64,000 bases of DNA from UBA2943 sp946534895 (GTDB taxonomy: Bacteria; Bacillota; Clostridia; Christensenellales; Aristaeellaceae). Below, piece after piece: positions 41,525-50,791 of this stretch (its first letter is position 1; the number at the start of each line of letters is the position of its first letter). The DNA is taken from assembly GCA_946534895.1 (NCBI GenBank), contig CAMNDE010000008.1:11938-75937 (forward strand). The letters run 5' to 3'. The notes below the pieces were generated by a model, which searched no databases, was not told the origin of the DNA, and saw only the letters and a program-made list of their open reading frames with translations. The position numbers were made by a program, and so were the translations under genes.

Positions 41525-42502
41525 ATGCAGTATATCGTGCTGGACCTGGAATGGAACCAGCCTCTGAACTATCAGAGCCGCGCCTTCCGCCTCTACGGCG
41601 ACCGGCTGCGCTTTGAGCTGATCCAGATCGGCGCCGTGCGCCTGAACGCTTCCCTGGAAATCGAGGACACGATTTCCCTGCCGATCCATCCCGTCTGTTA
41701 TCCCACCATTCATCCGCGGATCCGGACCATGACCGGGCTCACCCAGGAACTGCTGGACGAGTCCCCCATGTTTGAGGAGGCCATGGACCAGTTTGTGTCC
41801 TGGTGCGGCGAGGATTATGTGCTGCTGACCTGGGGCTGTGATGACATTTCCGTGCTCAAGCAGAACATGGATTTCTTCGATGTGCATCCTGAGCTCCCGG
41901 AAATGTACGACGTCCAGCTCCTGTTCCGCAAGGAAAAGCAGCTGGACAACCGTCTGAACCTGAAGGCCGCCGTGGAGCTCATGGGCATTCCGGAGGAAGA
42001 GAACCTCACCTTCCACAACGCCTGCCACGACGCCTACTACACCGCGCTCATCTTCCAGGCGCTTGAGCACCCGGACGAAGTGATGGAGTTCCGCGAGACC
42101 GCGCGGCCTCTTGCGCCGGTACAGGCGCATGTCACCCGGGGCGACCTGTTCGAGAGCGTGGCCTCGGCCCTGCAGAGCGAGCAGGCGCGCATGCCGCGCT
42201 GTGCCGTGTGCGCGCGGCCCTGCACGCCGGACGGCAGCTATGTGATGGTGGCGGCGGACCGCTACCAGTCCCTGGCGCGCTGCTCGCGGCACGGCCAGAT
42301 GCTGGTCACACTGAGCCTGCAGCTGACGGGAGACATGTGCTCCATGAAAGTGCGCGCCGACCGCGCCACGCGTGCCAATATCGCCTATGTGCACACCAAG
42401 CGCCTGCAGGAAGAGGCCAGACGCCGGGAAGGCCGCATGCCGGATGCCGAGCTCCTGCTCCGCAGACACAGTGATACGACAAGAGAGGTGCTTGTGCCAT
42501 GA
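41525..42502 (+). CDS. DEDDh 3'-5' exonuclease with C-terminal cysteine-rich domain
   Basis: 325 aa. Exo I motif VLDLEWN (Asp7, Glu9), Exo II near WGCDDISVLKQN and Exo III H-x4-D in FHNACHDAYYTAL, as in exonuclease proofreading-type nucleases. The last ~110 residues hold a CAVCARPC pair and ARCSRHG, suggesting a zinc-binding add-on not found in the minimal family. GGAGG precedes the ATG. It overlaps the kinase gene in ATGA. Acts on DNA or RNA 3' ends by family; substrate unknown. Confidence 0.88.
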   Translation: MQYIVLDLEWNQPLNYQSRAFRLYGDRLRFELIQIGAVRLNASLEIEDTISLPIHPVCYPTIHPRIRTMTGLTQELLDESPMFEEAMDQFVSWCGEDYVLLTWGCDDISVLKQNMDFFDVHPELPEMYDVQLLFRKEKQLDNRLNLKAAVELMGIPEEENLTFHNACHDAYYTALIFQALEHPDEVMEFRETARPLAPVQAHVTRGDLFESVASALQSEQARMPRCAVCARPCTPDGSYVMVAADRYQSLARCSRHGQMLVTLSLQLTGDMCSMKVRADRATRANIAYVHTKRLQEEARRREGRMPDAELLLRRHSDTTREVLVP

Positions 42503-44145
42503 TCCTTACCTGTCATGACCAGACCCTGGAACTCCAGGACGGCATCACCGGACTGGAATGCCTGAAAGCCTTCGGCTGCGGGGATATTTCCTCCCTCGCC
42601 CTGGTGCACAACCAGCACCTGATGGAGCTGGACGAGTCCGTGCGCGGCGACGGCACCATCCGTCCCGTCACGCTGCAGGAACCGGAAGGCCGGCGTATCT
42701 ATGAGCGCAGCATCCGCTATGTGCTGCTCATGGCCATGGAAAAGGTCTTTCCCGGCCAGCAGGTCCGGTTTGAGTATTCCGTGCGCAACGGCATTCTGCT
42801 GCGCCTGCCCGGGCATCCGCTGAGCAGTCAGGACGTGAAGCTGCTCAAGGAGAGCATGCTGGACTTCATCCGGCAGGACCTGCCCTTTGAAAAGCAGATG
42901 TGGAAGACCCAGGACGCCTCGGCCTATTTCGGGGACAAGGGCCAGAAGGACAAGGTGCAGCTGCTGCGCTACCGTCCCCTGCCCATGATCCGCATGTACG
43001 GCTGCGGCGGCATCTGGGAATACTTCTACGGCATCATGGTGCCCTCCACGGGCTATGTGCCCGTGTTTGACCTGCTCCTGCACGGGACGAGCCTCATCCT
43101 GCTCCTGCCCAACAGCGAGTATACCCGGGAGCCGGCGCCCTACATTGAGCGCCCGCATCTCATGGAGACCTTCTCCCAGTCGGCGCGCTGGTGCTCCATT
43201 CTCGGAGTCAACAATGTCTCCGACCTCACCCGGCTCATGGAACGGCGCGAACTGCGCTCCTTCATCCGGGTCAATGAAGCGCTGCACGACCACGCGCTGG
43301 TGGACTGCGCCCGGGAGATCGCCACGCGCCGCAAGCGCATTGTGCTCGTGGCCGGGCCTTCCTCCTCCGGCAAGACCACGTTTGCCGGACGCCTGGCCAT
43401 TCAGCTTCAGGTGCTGGGCTACAAGGCGCACCGGATCTCCCTGGACAACTATTACCTGAACCGGGACCAGATCCCGCGCGAAAAGGACGGTTCCGTGGAC
43501 CTTGAGCATATACGGACCCTGGACCTGGACCTTCTGCAGAAGCAGACCCTGGATCTGCTCAAGGGCAGGAAAGTGGAGATCCCGGAGTTTTCCTTCCGCA
43601 CCGGACGTCGCGAAAAGCGCGGGAACATGATCCAGCTCGCCGATCAGGACATTGTCATCTTCGAGGGCATCCATGCCCTGAACCCCATGCTATCCGAGGG
43701 CATGCCGGAGCCGTCCATCTACCGCATCTTTGTTTCCGACCTCACCTGTCTGAACCTGGATGACCACAACCGCATCCGCACCACGGACATGCGGCTTCTG
43801 CGCCGGATTGTGCGCGACTGGAAGTTCCGGGGAACGAGCCCGGAGGAGACGCTGGCCATGTGGCCCAGCGTGCGCCGCGGCGAGGAGACCTGGATCTTCC
43901 CCTATCAGGAGATGGCGGACACCTTCTTCAACACCACGCTGCACTATGAGCTGCCCGTGCTCCGGCACTTCGCCTACGGCCTGCTCGAGCATCCGGACCC
44001 GGACTGGGAAGGCTATCTTCTGGCCATGCGCCTGAAAAAGACCCTGAACTACATTCCCGACATTGACGAGAACATTCTCTCCGAGATCCCGCCGCTGTCC
44101 CTGCTCCGTGAATTCATCGGCGGAAGCACCATGGATCTGACTTGA
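42499..44145 (+). CDS. TGS-domain nucleoside (uridine) kinase-family protein
   Basis: 548 aa. The N-terminal ~200 residues resemble the TGS and second-additional domains of threonyl-tRNA synthetase (GITGLECLKAFGCGDISSLAL at the start). The C-terminal half is a uridine-kinase/phosphoribulokinase domain with P-loop AGPSSSGKTTFAGRLA, ISLDNYYLNRDQIPR and VIFEGIHALNPML. This fusion is common in Clostridia as a uridine kinase; its exact role is not settled. It starts by ATGA overlap with the exonuclease gene. The sigma-A promoter of ileS begins at its stop codon. Confidence 0.92.
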   Translation: MILTCHDQTLELQDGITGLECLKAFGCGDISSLALVHNQHLMELDESVRGDGTIRPVTLQEPEGRRIYERSIRYVLLMAMEKVFPGQQVRFEYSVRNGILLRLPGHPLSSQDVKLLKESMLDFIRQDLPFEKQMWKTQDASAYFGDKGQKDKVQLLRYRPLPMIRMYGCGGIWEYFYGIMVPSTGYVPVFDLLLHGTSLILLLPNSEYTREPAPYIERPHLMETFSQSARWCSILGVNNVSDLTRLMERRELRSFIRVNEALHDHALVDCAREIATRRKRIVLVAGPSSSGKTTFAGRLAIQLQVLGYKAHRISLDNYYLNRDQIPREKDGSVDLEHIRTLDLDLLQKQTLDLLKGRKVEIPEFSFRTGRREKRGNMIQLADQDIVIFEGIHALNPMLSEGMPEPSIYRIFVSDLTCLNLDDHNRIRTTDMRLLRRIVRDWKFRGTSPEETLAMWPSVRRGEETWIFPYQEMADTFFNTTLHYELPVLRHFAYGLLEHPDPDWEGYLLAMRLKKTLNYIPDIDENILSEIPPLSLLREFIGGSTMDLT

Positions 44146-44169
44146 TTTTTTCCGATTCCCGGGTATAAT
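44142..44169 (+). promoter_or_regulatory. Promoter of the T-box/ileS unit
   Basis: TTGATT (44142-44147), 16-nt spacer, TATAAT (44164-44169). Confidence 0.8.
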
Positions 44170-44176
44170 CCTCAAT

Positions 44177-44414
44177 TAAGCGCAGTGAAGGAGACGGCTG
44201 AGCAGACGGACTCAAGCGAGCCGGGGCATGGTGCAAGCCCGGCAGCCGCAGCAGCTCAAGCGGATCACTCCGGAGCGCGGCAGCCCCAAGCAATGTAAGG
44301 CTGCCCGGGAGCTCCCGATACAGGGCATGCTGTTCAGCGCAGAGTGGGCATTAGCCAACTTGGGTGGTACCGCGGATCTATATCCGTCCCGAGATCAACC
44401 GGGACGGATTTTTT
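44177..44414 (+). promoter_or_regulatory. T-box riboswitch leader of ileS
   Basis: The T-box antiterminator sequence GGGTGGTACCGCGG is at 44362-44375, followed by a terminator hairpin (ATCCGTCCCG/CGGGACGGAT at 44382-44410) and a T-run. Upstream is a Stem I-like region starting AGCGCAGTGAAGGAGACGG. Uncharged tRNA-Ile should base-pair and favour read-through. ATC triplets occur near 44265 and may be the specifier, but I cannot assign it with certainty. Confidence 0.93.
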
Positions 44415-44448
44415 CGTGCCGGAATACATTCACACGGAGGTCTTCGCC

Positions 44449-47400
44449 ATGTACAGGAAAATCCCCACAGACATGAAGTTTGTGGAGCGGGAAAACGAAG
44501 TCCAGTCCTTCTGGAAGTCCCGCGACATCGTGCGCCGGTCCTTTGCCGCCAACGCGGACAGCCAGCGCCACTTCACCTTCTTTGACGGCCCGCCCACGGC
44601 CAACGGAAAACCGCATATCGGACATATCGAAACCCGCGTCATCAAGGACCTGTTCCCGCGCTATCATGTCATGAAGGGCGAGAACGCCACGCGCAAGGCC
44701 GGCTGGGATACCCACGGCCTGCCGGTGGAGCTGGAAGTGGAAAAGTCCCTGGGCCTCGACGGCAAGAAGGATATCGAAAAGTACGGCATCGAGCCGTTCA
44801 TCGGCAAGTGCAAGGAAAGCGTCTGGAAGTACCTGCACGAATGGGAGAAAATGTCTGACCAGGTCGGTTACTGGGTGGACATGGAGCATCCCTACATCAC
44901 CTATGACAACAACTATATCGAGAGCGAATGGTGGAGCCTGAAGGAGATCTGGAACAAGGGCCTCCTGTATCAGGGACACAAGGTGGTTCCCTACTGCCCG
45001 CGCTGCGGCACCGCGCTGTCCAGCCACGAAGTGGCCCAGGGCTACAAGCTGGTGAAGGAGCGCTCCGCCGTGGTCCGCTTCCCGGTCACCGGCGAGGAGG
45101 ACACCTGTTTCCTGGCCTGGACAACCACGCCCTGGACCCTGCCCTCCAACCTCGCCCTGTGCGTGAATCCCCATGAGACCTATGCCAAGTTCGTCGCGGA
45201 CGGCCGGAAATATATCATGGCCAAGGCCCTGATCCCCTCCATCTTCCCGGATGCCGAGATCGAGATCCTGGAGGAAATGGTCGGAAATGATCTGGTGGGC
45301 ACTTCCTATGAGCCGCCCTACCGTTTTGTGGAGCCGGACAAGAAGGCCTGGTTCGTCATCGCGGACGAGTACGTCACCATGACCGATGGTACCGGCATCG
45401 TGCATACCGCGCCTGCCTTCGGCGAGGACGACAACCGCGTCTGTTCCGCCGCCGGCCTGCCCTTTGTCTGCCTGGTGGATGACCAGGGCAAGATGAAGCC
45501 CGAGACCAAGTGGCCCGGCGTGTTCGTCAAGGACGCCGATCCCCTGGTGCTCAAGGACCTGGACGAGCGCGGACTCCTGTTCTCCGCTCCGCCCTTCGAG
45601 CATGACTATCCCTTCTGCTGGCGCTGCGACACGCCGCTGCTGTACTACGCGCGTCCGACCTGGTTCATCCGCATGACCGCCGTGCGCGACAATCTGGTGC
45701 GCAACAACCGCACCATCAACTGGATCCCGGACAACATCAAGGAAGGCCGCATGGGCAATTTCCTCGAAAACGTCATTGACTGGGGTCTGAGCCGCGAGCG
45801 CTACTGGGGCACGCCCCTGCCTGTATGGAAGTGCAGCAAGGGCCATACGCATGTGGTGGGTTCCATCGAGGAACTGCGCCGCATGGCCGTGAAGGATCCT
45901 GGCGCCGACGTGGAACTGCACCGTCCCTTCATCGATCAGGTGGAGCTGGTCTGCCCCGAGTGCGGCGAGCCCATGCACCGCGTGAAGGAAGTCATCGACT
46001 GCTGGTATGACAGCGGTTCCATGCCGTTTGCGCAGTGGCACTATCCTTTTGAAAACAAGGAAACCTTTGAAAAGAACTTCCCGGCTGACTTCATCTCCGA
46101 AGCCATCGACCAGACCCGCGGCTGGTTCTATACCCTGGAAGCCATCTCCACGCTGCTCTTTGACCGTGCGCCCTTCAAGAACGTCATTGTCATGGGCCAT
46201 GTGCAGGATGCGGACGGACGCAAGATGTCCAAGCACCTTGGCAATGTGGTGGATCCCTTCCAGATGCTGGACAAGTACGGCGCCGACGCTCTGCGCTGGT
46301 ACTTCTACACCACCTCCGCCGCCTGGCTGCCCACCCGCTTCTCGGAAAAGTCCGTGCAGGAAGGCCCCTGCCGCTTCCTCGCCACGCTGCAGAACGTGCA
46401 TTCCTTCTTCAGCATGTATGCGGAAATCGACGGGTTTGATCCCCAGGCGCATCCGCTGGACAAGGTGGAGCTCAGCCTGATGGACCGCTGGCTCCTGTCC
46501 CGGCTGAATTCCCTGGTCGCGCGCGTGGACGACGATCTGAAGAACTTCCGCTGCACCGAGCCCGCCAACGCCATCGCCGAGTTTGTGGACGAGCTCTCCA
46601 ACTGGTATGTGCGCCGCGGCCGCGAGCGCTTCTGGGGCAAGGGCATGGCCGGCGACAAGGAAGCCGCCTTCGCCACGCTGTATCACACCCTGAAGGTGCT
46701 CTCCCAGATCCTGGCCCCCTTCACGCCCTTCATGGCGGAGGAAATCTGGCAGAACCTGGTGGTCGGCAAGCTGGACAACGCGCCGGACTCCGTGCACCTG
46801 AGCACGTTCCCGGAAGCGGACATGAAGTATGTGGATACCGACATGGAACAGCAGATGGAAGCCCTGCTCGAGGTCGTGACCCTGGGCCGCAGCTGCCGGA
46901 ACCTGGCCAGCCTGAAGGTGCGCCAGCCGCTGTCCTGCCTGTATGTCAAGGGCGCTTCCTTCTCCGAAGAATATGTGAACCTGTGCCGTGACGAACTGAA
47001 CGTGCGCGAGGTCCGCTTCACCGAGGACGCGCGCGCCTTCACCACCTATCAGCTCAAGCCGCAGATGCGCACCCTGGGACCGCGCTACGGCAAGCTCCTG
47101 AAAGCCATCGGCGAGACCCTTGCCGCGGCTGACGGCAATGAGGTCGTGGATGCCTTCGAGCGCGGCGAGACCGTGCACTTCACCGTGAACGGCACGGACG
47201 TTGAGCTCAGCAAGGATGACGTGCTCACCTCGCCCATGCAGAAGCCCGGGTTCATGGCTCAGGAAGACCGCGGCGTGACCGTGGTTCTGGACACCAACCT
47301 GACGCCCGCCCTGATCTCCGAGGGCTTCGCCCGCGAAGTCATCTCCAAGATCCAGACCCAGCGCAAGGATTCCGGGTTCGAGGTCACGGACCGGATCCAG

Positions 47401-47577
47401 ATCTGCATGGAATGCTCCGACAAGCTCTGGGATGCGGTGACGGAGAACCAGGATATGATCCTGCGCGCCACCCTCGGCCTGAGCCTTAAGCGCGGCGCAT
47501 GCCCTGAGGACTGGAAGCGTGCTGAATGGAACGTGAACGGCGAGGACGCCGTGATCGGACTGAAGCAGCAGGCCTGA
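44449..47577 (+). CDS. ileS: Isoleucyl-tRNA synthetase
   Basis: 1042 aa, class I synthetase charging tRNA-Ile. HIGH motif His56-Ile-Gly-His59 after PPTANGKP, the editing domain (TTPWTLPSNLALCVNP, GIVHTAPAFGEDD), and KMSKH starting at Lys592 with the ILE-type surrounding GRKMSKHLGNVVDP. The length and the DxxRGWFYTL segment (DQTRGWFYTLEAIS) fit the eukaryote-like/long type also found in many Clostridia. GGAGG precedes ATG 44449; the longer frame passes through the T-box terminator and cannot be the start. Controlled by the T-box leader. Confidence 0.97.
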   Translation: MYRKIPTDMKFVERENEVQSFWKSRDIVRRSFAANADSQRHFTFFDGPPTANGKPHIGHIETRVIKDLFPRYHVMKGENATRKAGWDTHGLPVELEVEKSLGLDGKKDIEKYGIEPFIGKCKESVWKYLHEWEKMSDQVGYWVDMEHPYITYDNNYIESEWWSLKEIWNKGLLYQGHKVVPYCPRCGTALSSHEVAQGYKLVKERSAVVRFPVTGEEDTCFLAWTTTPWTLPSNLALCVNPHETYAKFVADGRKYIMAKALIPSIFPDAEIEILEEMVGNDLVGTSYEPPYRFVEPDKKAWFVIADEYVTMTDGTGIVHTAPAFGEDDNRVCSAAGLPFVCLVDDQGKMKPETKWPGVFVKDADPLVLKDLDERGLLFSAPPFEHDYPFCWRCDTPLLYYARPTWFIRMTAVRDNLVRNNRTINWIPDNIKEGRMGNFLENVIDWGLSRERYWGTPLPVWKCSKGHTHVVGSIEELRRMAVKDPGADVELHRPFIDQVELVCPECGEPMHRVKEVIDCWYDSGSMPFAQWHYPFENKETFEKNFPADFISEAIDQTRGWFYTLEAISTLLFDRAPFKNVIVMGHVQDADGRKMSKHLGNVVDPFQMLDKYGADALRWYFYTTSAAWLPTRFSEKSVQEGPCRFLATLQNVHSFFSMYAEIDGFDPQAHPLDKVELSLMDRWLLSRLNSLVARVDDDLKNFRCTEPANAIAEFVDELSNWYVRRGRERFWGKGMAGDKEAAFATLYHTLKVLSQILAPFTPFMAEEIWQNLVVGKLDNAPDSVHLSTFPEADMKYVDTDMEQQMEALLEVVTLGRSCRNLASLKVRQPLSCLYVKGASFSEEYVNLCRDELNVREVRFTEDARAFTTYQLKPQMRTLGPRYGKLLKAIGETLAAADGNEVVDAFERGETVHFTVNGTDVELSKDDVLTSPMQKPGFMAQEDRGVTVVLDTNLTPALISEGFAREVISKIQTQRKDSGFEVTDRIQICMECSDKLWDAVTENQDMILRATLGLSLKRGACPEDWKRAEWNVNGEDAVIGLKQQA

Positions 47578-47595
47578 TCCCCTGTTATGAACCTG

Positions 47596-47630
47596 TGAAA
47601 GCCCTGCGGCACTGCCGCAGGGCTTCTTTC
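47596..47630. terminator. Terminator between ileS and the convergent DUF1848 gene
   Basis: AAGCCCTGCGG pairs with CCGCAGGGCTT around CACTG, followed by CTTTC; usable in both directions. Confidence 0.85.
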
Positions 47631-47655
47631 ATGCAGGGATATATTGTCAGGCACA

Positions 47656-48591
47656 TCAGGGCAGGAAATCCATGCTCAGCTGCGGATCGATCCAGCTTTC
47701 CTGCTGCGCGTCCCGGACCACGTCCCCGGGCTTCAGGTGTCCGATCAGCAGCGGCGAGTCGGGATCATGTTCCTTCATATTCCTGCGCACCACGTCCGCG
47801 TCATAATTGGCATAGCAGTACCGGCAGAAATGCCCGCAGCTGTTGTAGGCCCCGATATCCGCGCTCAGATGGCACGCGCACATCTTCCGCGCCGGCGCAT
47901 GGGCGGGCACATTCAGATGCCGCCCGATGGCCTGTTCATACACAGGTATGGTCATGCATCCGCTGCAGTCCGCGCCGAACTCGGCCAGCTCATCGCCTTC
48001 CGCGCAGGGCCGCACCGTCATGCCGTGCGTTTTCGCGATCTCCACCATGGCCCTGCCGAGCATGAGCCGGTCCTCCCTGTCCACGCTGCGCACCTCAGGA
48101 AAGTTCCGGCGCGTCTTTTCATACAGGTCAATAAAGCTGATCACCGCTGTATGCGTATACCCTTCCAGCTCCCTGGCCATGTAAGAAAACGCCCGGATAT
48201 GCCGCTCAGCCGGGTACTGTTCATTGATCAGGATCGGGTCATAGCGCCAGACCATGCACTGTGGGCCCACCATGTCCGACAGGCGCCGGAAGCTCTCCAG
48301 CACGCTGCGCTTGTCCGGCACAAACGGCTCGATCTCCTTTCCGTAGGGCGTGATGGTCACATGCCACAGCTGCCGGAAGGGTCTGAGCAGGTCCATGTAT
48401 GGGAACAGAGGCGCGGGATTCTTGCTGCACATGCCGATCACGTCCACCACTTCCGGGTCCAGCCGGTACCGGGTGACAGACACCGGGTTGTAGGGACTGC
48501 GCACCAGCACCATGCCTTCCCTCAGGCGGTTCGCAAACCACCTGGCATAAAAGGCCGGAATATCCGTCCGCTGCCCCGTGTTGATGATCAT
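47656..48591 (-). CDS. DUF1848 family protein
   Basis: 311 aa. Landmarks are MIINTGQRTDIPAFYARWF at the start, GMVLVRSPYNPVSVTRY, WHVTITPYGKEIEP, and a C-terminal cysteine cluster CACHLSADIGAY followed by CGHFCRYCYAN. The cysteine arrangement suggests an iron-sulfur or zinc site and a radical-SAM-like barrel, but no activity is known to me. GGGAGGCG precedes the ATG. Monocistronic, convergent with ileS. Confidence 0.9.
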   Translation of the reverse strand: MIINTGQRTDIPAFYARWFANRLREGMVLVRSPYNPVSVTRYRLDPEVVDVIGMCSKNPAPLFPYMDLLRPFRQLWHVTITPYGKEIEPFVPDKRSVLESFRRLSDMVGPQCMVWRYDPILINEQYPAERHIRAFSYMARELEGYTHTAVISFIDLYEKTRRNFPEVRSVDREDRLMLGRAMVEIAKTHGMTVRPCAEGDELAEFGADCSGCMTIPVYEQAIGRHLNVPAHAPARKMCACHLSADIGAYNSCGHFCRYCYANYDADVVRRNMKEHDPDSPLLIGHLKPGDVVRDAQQESWIDPQLSMDFLP

Positions 48592-48662
48592 GCTGCCGCC
48601 TCCCCGCTCCTGTTACAGGCATCTTATCACGTTCCCGGGGCTCTGGAAAGCAGACATGTGAC

Positions 48663-48691
48663 TTGCGCAGTCCCGGTTTTTCCGGTATGCT
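48663..48691 (+). promoter_or_regulatory. Putative promoter of the 200-aa LamG-like gene
   Basis: TTGCGC (48663-48668), 17-nt spacer, TATGCT (48686-48691). Confidence 0.5.
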
Positions 48692-48727
48692 TGCCCTTGA
48701 TTGATTCAGCAGAAATGAGGTGCGCTC

Positions 48728-49330
48728 ATGCAGATTCCCATGACACAGGAGCATTTTACACCGGTTCACGTACTCGCTGCTTACCCGGACAAAAAGACCA
48801 TCCAGGTGCAGAAGACCGGAAAAACCCTTCCGGATGAGAACACGTTTCTCCGGCTTGACGGTGTTTCCTTCCACAACGGCACCATTGACGTGGATGTCTG
48901 CGGACGGCTTCTGCCGGACGCGCCTGACTACGCCCGGGGCTTTATCGGCATCGTCTTCCGCGCGGACGCCTCGGGCAGCGAGTTTGAGTCCTTTTACATC
49001 CGCCCCACCAACGGCCGCGGATGCACAGACCCTGTACGCCAAATGCACGGATGCCAGTATTTTTCTTATCCGGGGTACACGTTTGCCTATTTCCGCGAGT
49101 TCGGCATTGACATCTATGAAGCCCGGGCGGACATGATCGCACTCAATGAATGGTGCCATATCCATGCGGAAATCCAGGACGACGCCGGGACATTCTATGT
49201 AAACGGCGAAAAGCTCCTGCACGTGTGTCCGCTGAAGCACGGTGCCCTGGCCAGGGGCAGCGTGGGGCTGTATGTGGACATCGGCACAGACGGCCTGTTC
49301 CGCAATCTTCAGATCGAATGCACAGACTGA
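48728..49330 (+). CDS. Concanavalin-A/LamG-like domain protein
   Basis: 200 aa, no signal peptide. Beta-rich throughout, with FLRLDGVSFHNGTIDVDV, GIVFRADASGSEFESFYIRP, WCHIHAEIQDDAGTFYVNGE and GSVGLYVDIGTDGLFRNLQI. This is the order of strands seen in LamG-like or 3-keto-disaccharide-hydrolase (DUF1080)-like jelly rolls, which bind or cleave glycans. No catalytic residues can be pointed to. It has its own promoter and terminator. Function unknown; cytosolic glycan binding is a possibility only. Confidence 0.65.
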   Translation: MQIPMTQEHFTPVHVLAAYPDKKTIQVQKTGKTLPDENTFLRLDGVSFHNGTIDVDVCGRLLPDAPDYARGFIGIVFRADASGSEFESFYIRPTNGRGCTDPVRQMHGCQYFSYPGYTFAYFREFGIDIYEARADMIALNEWCHIHAEIQDDAGTFYVNGEKLLHVCPLKHGALARGSVGLYVDIGTDGLFRNLQIECTD

Positions 49331-49356
49331 GCTGTCAGGTTTTCTCAGCATCCCGG

Positions 49357-49381
49357 GGCCGACGCATATGCGCGGCCTTTT
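49357..49381 (+). terminator. Terminator after the LamG-like gene
   Basis: GGCCG/CGGCC stem with an internal palindromic CGCATATGCG, followed by TTTT. Confidence 0.75.
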
Positions 49382-49409
49382 CTCATGCTTTCCCGTCCTT
49401 TTTCGTTCC

Positions 49410-49438
49410 TTTACTTTTCCTTCCGGCAATGGTATCCT
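49410..49438 (+). promoter_or_regulatory. Putative promoter of the GH4-like gene operon
   Basis: TTTACT (49410-49415), 17-nt spacer, TATCCT (49433-49438), 33 nt before the TTG start. Confidence 0.5.
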
Positions 49439-49470
49439 ATCTTGACCTATGAGTATTGGGAGGCGAGACG

Positions 49471-50784
49471 TTGAAGTACGCACTGATCGGGCAGGATATT
49501 GCCGTCCTGCTGCCCTCTCTGCTGACGGATCTTCTGGAAGCCGGACAGGCTGCCCCGGAGATCTGTGTGGAGGAAAAGAACAGCTCCATGCAGGAACTGC
49601 TGGAAGGTTATGCCAGGCGCTGTCTGGACCGTGCCGGGCACGGCGGCAGCTTCCGGGCGGTGTCGTCCCGGCGTGAGCTGCTGGACGGGGCTGACTGCGT
49701 GCTTTATGCCGGGGATCTGATGGCCCAGAGCCGTTTCGATCAGGACCGGCAGGCGCTGATGAGTCCGCAGGAGGGCGAGACCGGACTGGAAGACCAGGCC
49801 CGCGTAAACGGCGGCATCGGCGGCCTCCTGCACACCCTGCGTCAGGGCGCACAGCTCATGCCGCTGTGCGAGGACATTCACGCGCATGCGCCTCATGCCC
49901 GGATTCTCTGTCTCTCCCAGCCCATGAGCCGGTGCCTGGAAATCTTCCATGCCCTGGGGCTTACAGCGCTGGGTCTCGGCACCTCTCCCCTGCGCGGCCC
50001 GCTGGGCGCGGACAGCCTGGCGGCGGAGACCGGCCACAAGCTTGAGGAAGTGGATGTCAGCTGGGCAGGCCTGCCCTCATTCCAGTTCCTTGTGTCCATG
50101 ACCGACCGCGCCACCGGCGAAGACCTGATGCCCCGGGTACGCGAACGCATGGCGGAAGGCGCCTTCGGCAGCATGAGCCAGCGCTGGCTGCAGGAGCTGG
50201 ACAGTGTGTGCATCGGTTCGGCCCCTGACCATGCCCAGTTCATGGCGGCCCAGGAAGGGTATATGCCGGACGCGCGCCCGCAGCTGTCTGAAAGCGTGGA
50301 GCATCGCAGGAACCGCATCCTGCACATGAACACCGTCAAGGACAAGGGCCTGCGTGACCCGGACGGCATGATCTCGCAGCTCACGCTTCTGACCCGCACC
50401 TCGCCGCTGCGCCCCGGCCAGCTGAGCCTGGCCCTGCTGCGCAGAGAGGATCTGAGCATGCAGGGCGTTTCACGCAAAAACGCGGGCCTGATCCGCGGCC
50501 TTTCCCCGGAAGCGCTGGTGGAGGCACCTCTTGTGCTCAGGCATGGTGAGGATGAAACGCCTTCCCTGTCCATGCCCGGTCCGCTGCTCGATCTCATGGC
50601 GGACATTGACACAGCTTCGCGGCTTGCCGCGCACGCGGCTCTGGGCGACGTGACCGCCCTGCGGGAATGCGTGGAAACGGATCCCGCCCTGGAAGGCCTG
50701 GACCGGCTCTATGTCATGGATGTGGTGCATGCCATGATCCGCATGCATGATGATATACTGACACAGTTTGAAGAGGATGAGTGA
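49471..50784 (+). CDS. Divergent GH4-family-like protein lacking the usual metal-site motifs
   Basis: 437 aa. Starts with TTG 49471, 7 nt after GGGAGG. A Rossmann start (KYALIGQDIAVLLPSLLTDLL), then the GH4-style central helix ARVNGGIGGLLHTLRQ, ILCLSQPMSRCLEIFHALG at the NP-M position, and a helical C-terminus ending MIRMHDDILTQFEEDE. GH4 enzymes are NAD- and Mn-dependent glycosidases that need Cys in LCHS and His in NHF; here those places read LGLGTSP and GLPSFQF. The protein is therefore probably not a standard GH4 enzyme. First of a four-gene run with RNA-modification genes. The family link is by eye and moderate. Confidence 0.6.
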   Translation: MKYALIGQDIAVLLPSLLTDLLEAGQAAPEICVEEKNSSMQELLEGYARRCLDRAGHGGSFRAVSSRRELLDGADCVLYAGDLMAQSRFDQDRQALMSPQEGETGLEDQARVNGGIGGLLHTLRQGAQLMPLCEDIHAHAPHARILCLSQPMSRCLEIFHALGLTALGLGTSPLRGPLGADSLAAETGHKLEEVDVSWAGLPSFQFLVSMTDRATGEDLMPRVRERMAEGAFGSMSQRWLQELDSVCIGSAPDHAQFMAAQEGYMPDARPQLSESVEHRRNRILHMNTVKDKGLRDPDGMISQLTLLTRTSPLRPGQLSLALLRREDLSMQGVSRKNAGLIRGLSPEALVEAPLVLRHGEDETPSLSMPGPLLDLMADIDTASRLAAHAALGDVTALRECVETDPALEGLDRLYVMDVVHAMIRMHDDILTQFEEDE

Positions 50785-50791
50785 GCAGAGC

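Noticed and set aside
44395..47178. A 927-codon open frame on the minus strand opposite ileS
   Set aside because: It mirrors the ileS codon bias, has no ribosome site or family resemblance, and ileS is certain.
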